DNA of 64,000 bases from Uloborus plumipes (lineage: Eukaryota; Arthropoda; Arachnida; Araneae; Uloboridae), in contig JAXGGA010005226.1 of NCBI GenBank assembly GCA_038373865.1, positions 16,125 through 80,124 of the forward strand, in the 5' to 3' direction. Both the position numbers and the translations under genes were made by a program. Under the pieces are notes generated by a model. It saw nothing but the letters and a program-made list of their open reading frames with translations, was not told where the DNA came from and ran no database searches. Positions within the stretch are counted from its first letter, which is position 1; the number at the start of each line of letters is the position of its first letter. Of the stretch, positions 43,590 to 56,979 are shown in pieces.

Positions 43590-43603
43590 CCGCTAGAGGG
43601 CCG
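43590..43603 (+). promoter_or_regulatory. CTCF-like binding site
   Basis: CCGCTAGAGGGCCG fits the 14-base CTCF core consensus at 13 positions, failing only where a purine is expected near the end. The site lies in a low-copy, GC-richer patch. CTCF is present in arthropods and uses a similar motif, but one match in 64 kb of DNA is not strong evidence. Confidence 0.3.
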
Positions 43604-44649
43604 CACAGTGGATGTCACGTGTCGGCTGGGATCGCTACTCTGTTAGCATGCTTTCGTATTGAGTTTTAACTGGAGGTGGCCGATCAAAATTAGTTTGCTT
43701 TGGCTATTTACGTTATTTTTGTAATTAATAATATAGTACTTACGTTTAGTTTAATCTTCTTAATTATGATTTAGGTCAGATTGATTTAGTTTTAATCTCT
43801 TATTTAGAGTTGACTTTTTTAATGTCTTTTACTTCGTAATATTTGTTATTAGTTTATTTCTCTCTGAATTTTTTTTAGCATGAGCATGAGAGAGGTAATT
43901 TTAGAAAAAAAAATTGTAAGTCAGTTAAGAGTCTAAAAACAGCATAAAAAGTTGTTTTTAATTTATTTTTAAAAAATGTTCTTTGTAATGAATACATATT
44001 TTAAATTTCTCCTTGTATAGTAAAATGACTTTCTGCTAAAATTGAAATTGAAAATATATGCATTTCTATAAACATTATTTTGTATGTGAATACATTGTGC
44101 AAATACAATTAAAATACCCATGGTTTTGTGAGAAAAATTATAGGACGTAATGTGAAACTTCTGTTTTGCTTTCTTTCTTTTCTTTTCTTTCTTTTTTTTT
44201 CACTAATCAAATGAGCTTTATAATTTGTTTTCTTTGTCTAGTGTAGAACCATTAAATATATACTCAGTCATATATTTATGTAATATATTTTTAAGAAATT
44301 TTAACTCTGCCATTACGAAACTAAGGATATTTAGATTTTATTCATATAGAAGTACCAGCCAATGAAATAGTGTAAATGTTAAGTGGTATCTAAGTGATGT
44401 TTCACGCTACCAAAATTTTTAATCAAATGCATTTTATACTTAGTAATAAACTAGTACTGGATAAAACAGTAAATGTTTTGTTAATTAATACCAATAATTT
44501 CTGATTAAATTACAACTGTACGTTTTAGCAATATATATGTATATTTTTCAGCTATTTGCTTCTTGAATTCTTCGATAAAGATTTTTTTTTCAACGATATA
44601 CAACAGGTTTGTGCTTTTAAAAACTTTTTATTATATGTATACAGAGAAA
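43604..44649. other. Unassigned AT-rich stretch
   Basis: No gene, RNA or element boundary is seen. A CTTT-repeat tract lies near 44170-44200. Confidence 0.4.
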
Positions 44650-44836
44650 CAGTAGAGTACATAGCGCCCTTCGGCACGGGAGGGGGGGCACACAAGTTTC
44701 GGGGCATGCAATACGGAAAAATAGCACTACATGGTTTTTTTTTTTTTTTTGATCGAAAAAAAAGAGGGGGGGGGGGTGAGAGGGGACATGTACAGATCTT
44801 GCGCGGGGGGCGCACTGAAGTTTATGTACGTTACTG
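44650..44836. mobile_element. Short hAT-type MITE, 187 bp
   Basis: Ends CAGTAGAGTACATAGCGCC and TTTATGTACGTTACTG are imperfect complements. Flanks CAGAGAAA (44642-44649) and CTGAGAAA (44837-44844) match at 7 of 8 bases. G-rich runs lie inside both ends (near 44682-44688 and 44766-44776). The 94- and 87-codon frames crossing it read homopolymers and are not genes. Confidence 0.7.
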
Positions 44837-44844
44837 CTGAGAAA

Positions 44845-46782
44845 AATGTTAGCGTATTAATGGGATGAAAACATTGCTAAATAAATTTCCAGTTTCTCAA
44901 CATGTAATTGCTTTACAAGAAAAAATATTTTGTTAGAGTGGTTAATAGCAAAATGAATGCTTCAAAATTAATATTCAAAATAACAATTGAAATAATTAGT
45001 TTTCTGTGAAACAGAAGATTTATATTCTTTTTTCAACTTATATTAACTAAAGTATATTTTCTCCGCAGAGCAACAGTAAGACTCAGGTCTTTTAAATATT
45101 GGCCAGAGAAATATTCATATACACTAAATAATTCATTTATGCTACATGTTTATATCTATAAATTTTAAGTAGTAAAGAAAGTAGTAAAATGAAGATTTGG
45201 CTAAAATATGCTCTTTTTTAATGAAATGTAAAAGAATTAAATTAATATAAAAATAATAACAAATAATAATAGTTATAAATAAAGACACTAAACTACGTGA
45301 ACTTTTTCTTCCATATAATTTTCGAAAAACTTCTATTGTTCTGCGTTGTATATTTATGTACCTGTTAGGAAAAGTTGTACTAATTAAAAATGCTATATTA
45401 ATTTCTTTTTTCTTTTTTTTTTTTTTTTTGCAAGAAGAAGAAAAGAAACTTTTGTAAACTTACATCGACATTTAAAAAAAAAAAAAAAATAACAACTGTA
45501 TTAATCTACAACTTATCTGTAGAGCTTCGTTGGTTGATTTGCATTAGCTGGGGATTTCATATATTTCAATGTTATGTAAAATTTATGAAAACATTTGGGT
45601 AAACAATTTAATTTTCCAAAAAAAAAAAAAAAAAAAAAACAGCACTTTGACTTGATGAAGCATTTAAACACTTTAAAGCTCTCCTTTTCTTTTCTTTCTT
45701 AAAAAATAATTTTGTACAGATCGCGCCTTGTTTTATTAGTAATCTTTTGGTGAAATTTTGACACTTAAAGCATTCTTCATCGAAGTCATCTGCAAAAAAC
45801 AATGTTTTTTGGCCGTAAGTTTTCTCATTTTATTTTTATGAACAAAACTTTTAAATGATCTTTATTTACATGAGGAAATATGAAAAATAACTTCTCCTTG
45901 CAATTGACTTCAGTTGCAACCTTAGTGCATCCACAAGCAACACATTTTGTTAAGAAAAAGAACGGTTCTTCAGTAATGCTTTCAACGCTTCGTCCCCGTT
46001 GCTTACATCGGCTTCCTAGTTGACACGTGACCTAACGCGACCTGTGACGTTGCGTGAAGGGACTCCATTAGGTCCCCCGTCCTCCAAATGAGATTAGAAA
46101 CCCTGTAAATTTAACCCCTTAAAAGTTTCAATAACGTCGTTTGCTCCATGCACTCCCCCCCCCCCCCCGGATGCAATTTTTACTAATGGACTAAAATACT
46201 GACAACAACCAATATTATTATGAAAGCGTGTAGTCAACAAGAACCAATGAGGTTTTTGCAGCATCATCTCCATATAAAATTTAGTGTGATTGCCAATCTC
46301 CGAATATTGCCTTAAAAATGCTCTAAAAGCACTTTCAATTCATATTTTTGACATTAATGTTTGTTTTATCTGACTGAACCTTTTTGCAATGTTTCAGTAG
46401 CCCATCCTCTCAGTCAGTGTGAAAAAATCATATATGACTGCCGGTAAATAGGCTAGATCTAAACATTTACTACCATAAAGTGCCATTTTTCAATGATAAA
46501 TAGTAGTACTAATAGTGTCACAAAATATTTTCCATGTTACAAATCACGCATCTTGTTAATTTTCGGCTATAAAGAAGTTGTAATATTTCAGTTGAGAAAG
46601 ATTTCATTTTAATAACCAAGAACCGTTTAGAACGCTCACCTTCCTGAGCTTGAAGTTTAGGAATGGAAATTAATCAAAAAATGAAAGTTTTGTATTTTTA
46701 TATACCTAGCATGTGCAGATTGTAACATCAAAGAATGCATTTCTTTCAGTGAAAAGTGCAATAATTGGGTCGATTTCTATAA
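44845..46782. other. Unassigned stretch with one GC-richer patch
   Basis: Mostly AT-rich. At 45990-46110 a GC-richer patch contains ACACGTGACCTAACGCGACC and GTGACGTTGCGTGAAGGGA; it could be regulatory but shows no repeat or ORF. A 14-C run is at 46155-46168. Poly-T, poly-A and a run of about 20 A (45618-45640) are present. Confidence 0.35.
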
Positions 46783-46860
46783 GTTCCTCACCTCCGTGAT
46801 AATTCTTGTAAATATCATTATCACCGAGGTTTGAATAAGTAATGGAGGTGAGATACATTT
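46783..46860. repeat. Imperfect 70-bp palindrome
   Basis: CTCACCTCC and GGAGGTGAG lie about 60 bp apart as complements. Between them GTGATAAT faces ATTATCAC, with a CCGAGG after the latter echoing the CCTCCG before the former. The whole could form a two-part cruciform or be a very short MITE. No TSD is evident. Confidence 0.45.
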
Positions 46861-47439
46861 ATCTAAGAAATCTACCAAAAATTTAAATTATCAATGTATT
46901 TTCAAATTTGCTACTTTGAGCAGCTGATTAAATGTTTACAATTTTTTTATGGCAGTAATTATTTATTTTCTTCTATCACCTTAGTGGTTATGGTTAGATT
47001 TGTAGTTTTATTATCAATTTATCAGTTGAAAAATTGGAGTTAAGTTGGGCGATTGTTTATGGCTTTTAGCAATTGATAGCTTCGTGTAAAAATGAAAAAA
47101 AAAGTAGGACACCTAAGGTTTTGAAATGGAAAAATACTTTGGCTTAAAAATTACATATTCTGAAGAATTAACCTTATAACGCGTATTATGACGCATAGTA
47201 TAATAATGTTATTGGCAAATTTATGATCTTCCTATAATATACTATGATTATAGCACAGATCGATTTTCTCACAGTAAAGAAATAATCCATCATAGCACAG
47301 TAACACATTATAATATACTTATACTGCAATAACTGAACTCTTTTTATAGTTCTTTCATGTTCGTCCTTTATAAATATCACAATAAAATTTAGTTATAGCA
47401 GAATAAAATTAGAAAAATTTACTAATATTATTTTACCAA

Positions 47440-47880
47440 TAATACTACAAAATGCTTCATAGTATATTTTCGTGTATTGCAGCAAAATAATATGTAATTA
47501 TTTTAGTAATAGCATTGTAAAAAATATCTCAATTAAGTTGTACATGTAGTATTCTAAGGTCTTAAACTATTAATAAATATAAAATATAACTTATTATGCT
47601 AATAGTTAAAGATCGATTTAGAAATCTACTTTAAGGATAATACGTTAAAAGTCATTGTAATAGTAATGCCATGCTAAAATAAAAAAGTCTCCAATTAAAT
47701 TGTGCAAGTAGTATTCTCTGATATTAGACTATTAATACAAATAAATATTTTATTATGCTAAAATGCTAATAGTTAAAGATCGATTTATAAAAATACTATA
47801 AAGTTGATACGTTAATAGTAATTGATAGTTATTCCATACTAAAATGATACTTCTCAATTAGTATAAGAAAATCAACAAAT
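47440..47880 (+). repeat. Tandem repeat, about 2.5 units of ~165 bp
   Basis: GTTAAAGATCGATTTA occurs at about 47605 and 47774. CAATTAAGTTGTACATGTAG (about 47531) matches CAATTAAATTGTGCAAGTAG (about 47692), and a third partial copy starts TCTCAATTAG near 47855. ACTATTAATA and TTATTATGCTAA recur in register. Non-coding. Confidence 0.7.
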
Positions 47881-50800
47881 GTTAACAGTTTACTAATGAC
47901 ATTACAAAAATCTTTCTCTTATTATATTATTGCACAGTTGCACTCTGCTGAAGTGCTGACAATACAGTAAAAATCCATAGTACTTTAGCTTGTATTATAT
48001 CAAAGTGAAATACTTTGGCATCTTTTAAAAGTATGAGAAAAGTATAAATGTTTGAATATTGTTACAAAATAAAGCAAATACCCCCTTCGCTTGAATGTTT
48101 TGTTGTCATAGTTGCCTTGGAAACCCAAAACAAATTAAACACGATTCATTTAGTAATTCATGTAACTATTTATGTACTCTCGAATGATAAAAGAAAACGC
48201 GAATTTCTATAAAATATTCAAAACAATAGATAAAATTGAAACCGAAAGGAGGCCTTCTACCATCATATTCAAATACCGAAAAAATACCCATCTCTTCAAA
48301 TGAATAGTGAAATAAAATAATGATTGCTTCGAAACACATGTTGCATTTGTGTATCCCAACCCAAACATCCCATTTGGACTTGTTTACACGCCATTAGAAA
48401 ATTTCAGCTTACAAGTTTTTCTTATTTTGATTATTGAAACTGAATAATATTGCTTTTGTATCGCCGCTTTTGTGTCTCTAATGCATAATAGATATCCGTG
48501 AGCGACTGCTATGCAAATAGTGGCTGATCTTCTATTCAACGTTAAATATTTATTTGAAAGTTCCCGATGGTGATACCGTGACGGGGTATATATTATATGA
48601 AATGCATTTTTCTGGCGAACAAAATGTAGTCTATTGAGCAGTTTGCGTTAAGGGGGAAAGCTTTTGGAGGAGGCGGTACTGCATATTGATTAATTCCTTT
48701 CAAAAGCCTGTAAAAATATTAGAAATTGGCTGGTAGCAGACACATTAAAACTTTATTTTGCTTTTATGAACAATTGTGAAAAAAAAAGGGGCAGACAAAT
48801 ATTTTGTTTTTTAGTTTGCTCCAACGATTATTTTCCCCTGTGAACAATGTATAATTCTGTCTCAACCGTTTCAATAAACATATTTTTTAAATAAAAAATA
48901 AGTATTCTTTAGAAATTTTTCATAAGAGTTTTAATTGGGTTACAGATTGGACTAAAAAAAGCAGTTTAACGGGTTGAATAATACCGGAAAGAGTAAAAGT
49001 TTCTACTTTTTACAAATCACTTTTGTGAACCCGTTTCGAGGAATTTTTTATGCGTAAAAATATTTAAGTTCCACAAAAGAAAGAAAACTTGTTGAAAAAA
49101 GTATGCAAATGAATTAAAATTTACTTTGTTCCATATCATTATATTTGGTACCTTTTATAATTTAAGCAAAAGCCCTTTTATATACAATTTTAACTATGTA
49201 TTAGCATAAGCGTATGAAAGAGAAACAATAATAGTTCAAATTGAAAAATGTTGGAGGGAAGTAAAGTTTCTGTCTTTAATAAAACGTTTTAGACATTTCT
49301 ATAACACATTTTCGCAAATTCAAATGCTTATAAAATATTTCTTCAATTCTAGAAAAATAATTTTACAAAAAGTTCTCAAAATGTAATGGTCCACATGTTA
49401 TAGATGGAGTGTAGACTCAAAATGCAATGGATACAGTGGTGTACATGGCGCTCCCGCAGAATTAAGAGGTTTCAGAATCAGAGCTCACGATCCAGAAAAG
49501 TAGCACTATGAGTTACACGGGAAAAATATTTTTTTATATTTTAATACGGCTTAGTAGGAGGGAGAAAACATATTCATTACAGATCCATAGGGAATAAGTT
49601 TGAAAAAAATTCCAGCTTTCCACCAATTACTTCCGAATTCAACCACCCGACCACTGGGCTAAAAGGATTTCGCATTAAAAAAATCAGCATGACAACTACA
49701 AAATCTGTAGAAAACTGGACAAATAAAGTTATAGTAACGGTACAGCTTATTTCTTATTAACGATGTCAATTTTACTTATAACTGTATCGTTGATACCGCT
49801 AACAGTTACTGATCAATTTAGTAACGATTTTTTAATGGTGCTGCAATTATTTTTTAAATGCAAAAACCTTTGTGAAAGTCCAATTTACTCTTGAGTTTTC
49901 AGTAGTACTGCAGGGGTTTTTGAGAGTAAATATTCGGAATTCTGGGTTGTGTACCTAACTTGTAGGTGCACGCTATGTTATTTGTGATTCAGTTCCAATA
50001 AAACTAGTTCTGTGTAGGTTGCCCAATTCATTTGCATAGATCTTACGTTTACGTATATTTGCATTTTATTCCCGAAATTTTACACTTAGGCCTTCAATAT
50101 CTATATTTGAATGCAAAGAACCATTTTGTATCATAATATAAAGTATCAGCTTTCTGGAAAAAAAAAAAAAAGCTCTCTGATAGAAGTAGTTTGTCCATGT
50201 TGCGGATGTGACTGTACAGTCACACCCGTAACACGTACAAATCGTTATTTTCTGAGCGTGAAAGCATTTTTTTAAGAAACTTGATGCTTTTTAACACAGT
50301 ATGAATTGGTTCCTTATATTCAAATATAGATTAATTTTGTAAAATTTCGTTAATAAAATGACGAATGATATGATTTAATGCAAATATATACATAAAAACA
50401 TCCTACCCGTTGAAATGAATTGTGCAAGGCACAATTTCACGATAGGATTACCAATGATTGTCGACCCTTAAACCTTTCGAAATTATCATTATGTATAAAA
50501 CTAATATGGAAATGACTCTTTTAATTACTATCAGTATATTCTTTTTTTTTTTTTTCTCTTTTTCACTAAGCTCGGTATCAATCACAAAACAGAAGCCGTA
50601 AAAATCAAAGTATAACTCCCAGGGATCATAAAATGAGTGCAAATTTTCATGACTAAATATTTTTTTCCACGTCAGTACGCATTAACATTGAAATTTTAAT
50701 TTGTCATGGGTCTGGAATGGAACTTTTATTGCTCACGTACCATTGCAAAATAACATAGATTATGTTAAGATTTATAAGGACATGCCTAACTATGTACGCC

Positions 50801-51129
50801 TGTGATGATTGCAGCCTGTTCCCGATATAAACAGGAGTTTAACTACTAGAAGTTATCTTGTTATTATCTTAAAACGTTAATCTTCTTTTATTGATCGTAA
50901 TGATTGTTTTGTAATTGGGTTCATATCGACCTTATTAAAGTGCCAAAAAAAAGAAATAAGCAATAATAAAAACTGCAGCTGAAACTCTTTAGGCATATGT
51001 ACGTCGGAAAGAGGTTTGGTTGTGCAGATGAAACATTTATGTGCTGCAAAATAATTTATCACGGTAGTTTATTCAAAGATGTACAGCTTTAAAAAGTTTT
51101 AAAATGTATGAATTAGGGATGTGTTGAAC
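47881..51129. other. Unassigned AT-rich stretch
   Basis: No gene, transposon end or tRNA is recognised over about 3.2 kb. Short frames of about 60 codons on the minus strand are not convincing. The one clear structure is the dyad at 50199-50232, listed separately. Confidence 0.4.
50199..50232. repeat. 34-bp imperfect palindrome
   Basis: The centre TGTGACTGTACAGTCACA is a perfect 18-base palindrome, and CGG / CCG and GTT / AAC extend it outward with single mismatches. It stands in otherwise unstructured AT-rich DNA. It could be a dimeric protein-binding site or the trace of a tiny inverted-repeat element. Confidence 0.5.
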
Positions 51130-52500
51130 TTCAGCATTCAACGTGGAAATTATTTAAAATTGAATTAATGCAATGCATGCAGCTAATCTATTTAAAACTT
51201 CAGGAAATATTGAAGCAACTCTATAAGAAATGGGTTTCATTGCGTCACTATTTCATGTAACAAAGTCCTTCTTTAGTAAAAGCAATTATTAAAGCATGAA
51301 TTTTTCAAGAAGGAAAAAAAAAAGTATTACACTATTTTTGCAAACTCAGTCTACTTTACTCTTCAGTAAATGAAGGCTTTGGAGGATGAAAGGGCTATGC
51401 TACATTTTTTGAAAATACAATCTGGACAATAGTAAGCAATGGATTCAGGTAAGCAAAAAAAACTTGGTACATCAAAAAGCAGATGTCATTCCATCAACTT
51501 CCTACGCACACTTAACGACAAACCAGAAAACAAAAAAGGTGCAACACTATAACTATGAAATTTAATTACTCGAAATTTGGGTTTTGTTACATATACCTTT
51601 TATTTCCAAAGCAATACAAATGTTGAATAGACATCACGAGAACTGTCTTTTATTGCACCACTCTTTAATGTAACATAGCTACTCTACTAGAGTCCATATT
51701 GCTAAAACATTGATTCCCGAAAGTATCTTGCAATATTTTTGAAAAACTAGTCTATTTAACATTTCGGGAAATATTGAATCGACTTCGCCTTAGGTGCTGC
51801 CGCTGCACCACTATGAAAGAAAAATATTAAAACACAGAATTTGGCAAACAAAATCTTGCCATATATTTGCACAAATGTAGTTGCAGCAATCCTAATCTGG
51901 TAACGTACGTATTATGTGATTAATATTTATTCAATTTTAGAGACAAAAAGCAATTTAAAACTATCACGTAACAGATGAAAATTTAAAACAGTTGCAACAT
52001 AGTAACTGCTTCCAGAAAAAAAAAAAACTGGTCTATACTTCATTACTAACTATGATAACTATATAAATAACTATACAGAAATTTTAGTAACATATGTCTA
52101 AAAGCAGTTCCAAAGTATGCATGTGTTTCAAATGTATTTTTTTCCAAATAAATAATGCTGGTACCTCTAATTCGATATTCACTACATATTCATTCATTTC
52201 TAGGCACCCCAAAAACAATTTAAAACTATTGCCGAAAGCAAAAAACAGTAAAATGGTTGAAATGGAGTAAATGCTACTGAGAAAATCTGGTTTAATCTGT
52301 ACATAAATTTTAGAAATAGTATATCATTCTAAAAGCGGTCTAATCGTAGCCATATGTTTTAAATTTCTCTCCAAATAAATCATTCAAATACCTCTGCTTG
52401 AATCATATTTTATCTTACTCCAGGCCTAGGCATAGCTGCCTATAGTTGCTGTGGGGCATCCCAATATAGTACCCCCATATGGCACCCCAATTCAGAAAAA
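51130..52500 (+). repeat. Degenerate dispersed/tandem repeat, period about 235-265 bp
   Basis: CAATTTAAAACTAT recurs at about 51951 and 52216. ATTCTAAAAGCGGT / GTCTAAAAGCAGT recurs at about 52096 and 52328. GGAAATATTGAA recurs at about 51204 and 51760, and CCAAATAAAT at about 52144 and 52373. The spacing suggests four to five decayed units. No open frame persists. Confidence 0.5.
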
Positions 52501-52859
52501 CATTTAGAACAGTTAAAATAGCTGGCAGCACCCACATATCTGGGTCATTCATGGATCTGGTCTACGAATCGTGAAATGCTGACTCAATTCAGTTTAAATC
52601 ATTTTGACAGTGTAATGCAGAAAAGCATTTTCTGCTCTCAAATCAATAATAATTCCAAAAATAAAATCGCAATATCAAACAGAAGCAAATGAATAAATAC
52701 CATAGGTTTTATGAATAAAGAGGTTATGGTAAAAAAAATGTTGCTTTACTTGTGCTTATTTCAGAGTAATTTGATATTCATCCCTGAAATTTAGATGTAA
52801 CTTAATCTTAAGTTAGACATTTAAGTAGCTCTGAAACATTTGAGTTTGCTTTTCGGCTC

Positions 52860-53170
52860 TACATATTGGTTCGTATATTTGATTTCAAAATAAATGTAAT
52901 GCGGCCTAACGCTGCATACTGCTGGTAAGGTTATAATATCTGTTTAGTAAGGCTATATTATATGTTTTATTTTACAAAATCTGTCTACATCACTGTGCGC
53001 AGTTCATTATGTAATATACATTTGATTTTAAAATAAATTTAATATTGCCCAATGCTGCACTCTGCTGGCATAGTTGAATGCTGCACTATAATATCACTTC
53101 AGTGAGGTGATAGTAAATGTTTTATTTTACAAAATATTTTTGCAATACTGTGAGCAAATAATTGTGCAGT
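52860..53170 (+). repeat. Tandem repeat, two units of ~145 bp
   Basis: ATTTGATTTCAAAATAAATG then CTAACGCTGCATACTGCTGG (from 52878) matches ATTTGATTTTAAAATAAATT then CCAATGCTGCACTCTGCTGG (from 53020). Each is followed by TATGTTTTATTTTACAAAAT or AATGTTTTATTTTACAAAAT, then ACTGTG..CAG. The right end blends into the open frame at 53107-53304. Confidence 0.7.
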
Positions 53171-54962
53171 CCAATAACTTCGATTTGGACGCTACTCTTG
53201 AATCTTGGCTTGAATGTGCTAAACCCCTCAACATTCTGCGAGACTTAGTAAATTATAGCAATCGTGTGATGTCCTATTATAAAACAGTAATAGGAAGTAT
53301 TTAACGTACAGAAATGCTGTTTTTCTGTACTAAATTTACACTGCTTGTATTAAAAGGATTTGATTTACATCATATTTCTCTCAAATAACTCAACGTGGCA
53401 AAATAACTGAACTAAGCTTATAAATCCTTTCAAAATGTTTTTATTTTTATAATTATACCTCAATTTTTTCGTAAAATACGTTAGAAAGTTTTCTTCAGTT
53501 TAATACCAAAAACGTAAGTAGGGCTGTAAAAATGCAGCTTGTGGATCAAAACCGCCCTGGCTGAATGCATCTGTTATGGATTGCTTCTTACATTTGAAAT
53601 TTTTCTGTTAACCCTTTATGCTCCGAAATACAATTACTTTTCGTTATTATACAACTATGTCATCTGTGCACCTACTACTTTAAGAAAATCTACAATTTTT
53701 ACTAAATACATTTAAAATTCCATTAATGGAAAAAATAGTAGCGAAGTGTAGAAGATCGCTATTTTTACGTTTTCTTAATCCCATTGAATGATTCTAAGGA
53801 AAGTTAAATGTTAATTTTTAAAAAAATCGCTCCAATTCTAAGATATCTTGTTTTTTCTGAGCAGAAAAACCTCTGAATATGTCTTTGACATTAACATTAT
53901 TTAAGCAAACAAGTGAAAATATACTATTACCTTCTAATTGAAAGTTGTATGTAATATGTACTGCATTTCAACGCATTTTTAATGACAACTTGTTGTTTAT
54001 TCTTTTTCTTAAGGATATATAGTAGTAAGTTTGAATTGAGTGGTAAGCTGTTCATATTTTCTTTTCTAATTACCTAACTCTTTAAAACAGGCGTGTGTAT
54101 GCGAAAATCACACAGAATAACGTGTGAAATGATATTGTTAGAGTCAAGAAATAGGAAAAATTGGTTTTACTTTAAAGGAATCAAGTAAAACCGAAAATCT
54201 AAAGTAAAATACCCCCTGCTTAAATATTTTTAAGATGCTCATGTGTTCTCGAAAAATAAGCTTTTATTTATTTTAAAACTGTCCTAAAAACAAAACACAG
54301 ATCCATTTTCTAAACAAAATGAATCTTTGTCTTAAGAACAGTAAAATATACCTCAAAATTAGACAAATTACAAGATAATTAAGAAAAAGTAAGCATGTTA
54401 AGTATTTCTTAAAGCTTTTGCGTTCTCTAAAGTATATAAGCCTGAAGAAAAAATGTTCCGTTTAGTTCTTAAATAAAAGTTTGTATCTTATTTCACATAT
54501 TTCTAATGGGTGTTGTGACGATTTATTTCTAAAAGAAATTAGTCATTTTTCATCAAGTAAAGGGAACAAAAAATTTTGTTCCTGAAAAAAGGGTATAAGA
54601 CGACAGGAAGATAGTCTACTGAACTGGATATAATAGAAGAGAGATACAGAAAGTGTGGATTAGTAGACCGGTTATTAGTCGATGATGTGAACTGATAGTT
54701 AATTATAAAATTTAGTTTTAACTTTGATAAAATTCAAAAATTATGTAACTGGTTTATAGCAGAATATACACTTAATTTGGAATATCCTGAAATCTTTTAA
54801 TGTAAAAGTAGTTACTCAAATCATGGCATTCAATGCTTCAAACCTTCCAAAATATCCTTGTGGGATGTAAAATTTAAGGCAAACCGAAACGTTGAGCGGT
54901 ATAACTAATTGGAGAACTAATATTGCATTTGAAAATAAACGAAGGTAGTTTATTCTTTTGGT
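53171..54962. other. Unassigned stretch; weak open frame at its left edge
   Basis: The plus frame 53107-53304 begins within the tandem repeat and ends in a segment with protein-like composition (DLDATLESWLECAKPLNILR) before a TAA. A TTTTTGCAATACTGTGAGCA..GTGCAG acceptor-like context precedes it. I recognise no family. The remaining 1.6 kb is AT-rich and featureless. Confidence 0.25.
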
Positions 54963-55530
54963 CAACTGTCTCCAACCTTTTAAACTCAAGAGCCGCATAG
55001 CACATAGAAAATTTTGGATGTCTAGGCGGGGGGAAATAATACTTCACTTCAGATGGTCGAGTAAGAGCTAGCTTCCTCAAGCACCCACATTTTTGAAAAT
55101 TACCTTTCATTGGTAGTTTGAGATTTTCTGTGTTTTTTTTTTTTCTGGTCTGGTATTTTTTTTTTAACCCATTAATGCCTGGCATTTTTTTCCAAAGATA
55201 TTTTGTATACTCGTTACACGGCTATAGAACACACTTTACAATGGTTACGTGCTGCAATCTGTTAATAATGAGTTGAAACAATACCACAGTAATAAGTGAA
55301 CACTATTATTTGGTTTAAATGTTCGGTTTTGGTAATTTCAAACACTTTTTGGATCGTCCCTCAAAAGGGACGCTCGGCATTAACGGGTTAATATATGAGA
55401 AATACATTATCTAATAAAAAAAAAAGTTCCACCCCCACATCCAGTTTATAAGTTTAACATAGGCGGTCAAACACTATTCGTGAGCTGTATGTCCCCCCTT
55501 GTCCGTAGGCTGCAGACCCCAATGATTGGA
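54963..55530. mobile_element. Possible hAT-type MITE hosting a piggyBac relic
   Basis: CAACTGTCTCCAACCTTTTA with AAGAGCCGCA just inside resembles a hAT left terminus, and GGCTGCAGACCCCAATG near 55508-55524 could be a diverged right terminus. No 8-bp duplication was found, so the call rests on style only. A piggyBac relic interrupts it at 55168-55387. Confidence 0.3.
55168..55387 (-). mobile_element. piggyBac-derived MITE, 220 bp, TTAA-flanked
   Basis: CCCATTAATGCCTGGCATTT follows TTAA (55164-55167), and GACGCTCGGCATTAACGGG precedes TTAA (55388-55391). It keeps the first ~50 bp and last ~170 bp of the 504-bp relatives and lacks the middle. This is the smallest member of the family here. Confidence 0.88.
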
Positions 55531-56979
55531 CAATACTTGTAGTTTCGATTTCAATTGATTTCGTTTTCGGTGTGCTAAGTTCTACTGAACTGAATATCTA
55601 GCTCTTACCCAATTGAAACCAATTTATGGTGAAATCTTATGCCACATACGATTGGTTAAACCTCTTAATACAGGATATTGTACTATAATTTCTCAAGGAA
55701 TGCATCTTATCTTACATGAAGTATCAAAGGCAGTAAAGCAGCCAGAAGTTATCCTGAAACTGGAAGGGATTAGACGTAGCAATCTGGAACGTGGTTGGTC
55801 GTTGGTCATAAGTCCTTTACTGTATGGTATCCTTTACTGTATAGATGTTTCCATGCTAGGATTGGCAACATGGAACAATCATGGGTTCTAGGAGGGGTTT
55901 AACATCCAAACCTCTCTACCCTTGCAGCGCCCCTGATTTAAGAATATTTAATAGTCCGTCACTTGTGCTTCAAGACGACTATACCGATGAAGTTTAGATG
56001 TGTTCAAATGTAACCCCTTTACCTTAATAGTTTCATTCTTTTTTCTCCAGAATTCGTTCCAAAAAATGTCACATTTTTTAAATTGTATTTTTGTTCATTT
56101 CACATTTACCAGCGCTTTTGAAGAGAAAACACAATAGAATGCAAATTATGATTTACTAGACACCTATCACCATCTATACGAATAATTTGCTACTCAAAAT
56201 AGGAAAGATTCGGGCAAAAAAGTGAACGTGAAACTGCCAAATAAGAATCAGGTTGCCCGTATGGCGTACGGGCAAATCAGTAAAGCCCCGAAAGTCGTGC
56301 CCGTACTGCGTACTGGCATAACAGGAAGGGGTTGATTTTGAAATTATTTTATACCACCATTTCCTACAATGTCTCAGATAAGACTAGTACCGTTCACCTC
56401 AGTACATTCGCGAAACCCAAAATATTGATAAAAGTTTGTCAACTTACTTCCCCATGGATCCTTCTCCGATTCCCTCTCTGCTCGCCACTCCATCCATCCA
56501 TCCATTCAATATTGAGACAATCATTAGCAGCAGGACTGCTGCTGTACAGCAGCCCAGAGAGCACAGGTGCTGGCCTAATCCCTTTAGGTCTTCATCGCAG
56601 TCATTAACCACGGCGCAGGTATAAGAACATTAACCACCTGCGTCGTCTCATTTCATGTCTGAAAGATTACCTGAACAATGTGGTATCATTGGCGAAACAT
56701 TAGTAATTGCCGTTGCATCCAAATTGAATTTTCACGACTCGGATAATTTTTTCCGGAAAGCCTGAGGCTGGGTTCCTATTTTACATTTGTAGCCTATACT
56801 ATAGACACTTCACGGATTCGTCAGAATTTTCACGGATTTTCTTTATATTTTCATACCGATGGCTTTGACAGAGACTGTAAACCAGCTAACTCCACATAAT
56901 ATCGTCACTTTTTTAGCCTACTTTCCCGTTAAAAATAAAAGAAAGACGAAAAAAGTATTAAAAGTAGCTTAATGCATCT
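55531..56979. other. Unassigned stretch, mostly low-copy
   Basis: A small dyad CCCGTATGGCGTACGGG lies near 56259-56275. A GC-richer patch at 56420-56630 contains CCATCCATCCATCCATTC and GCAGCAGGACTGCTGCTG, and frames are open in two registers. A 92-codon frame at 55613-55891 has no recognised domain. No gene can be supported. Confidence 0.3.

Noticed and set aside
53107..53304. Possible coding exon
   Set aside because: It starts inside a tandem repeat, is short, and matches no family I know; kept only as a note.
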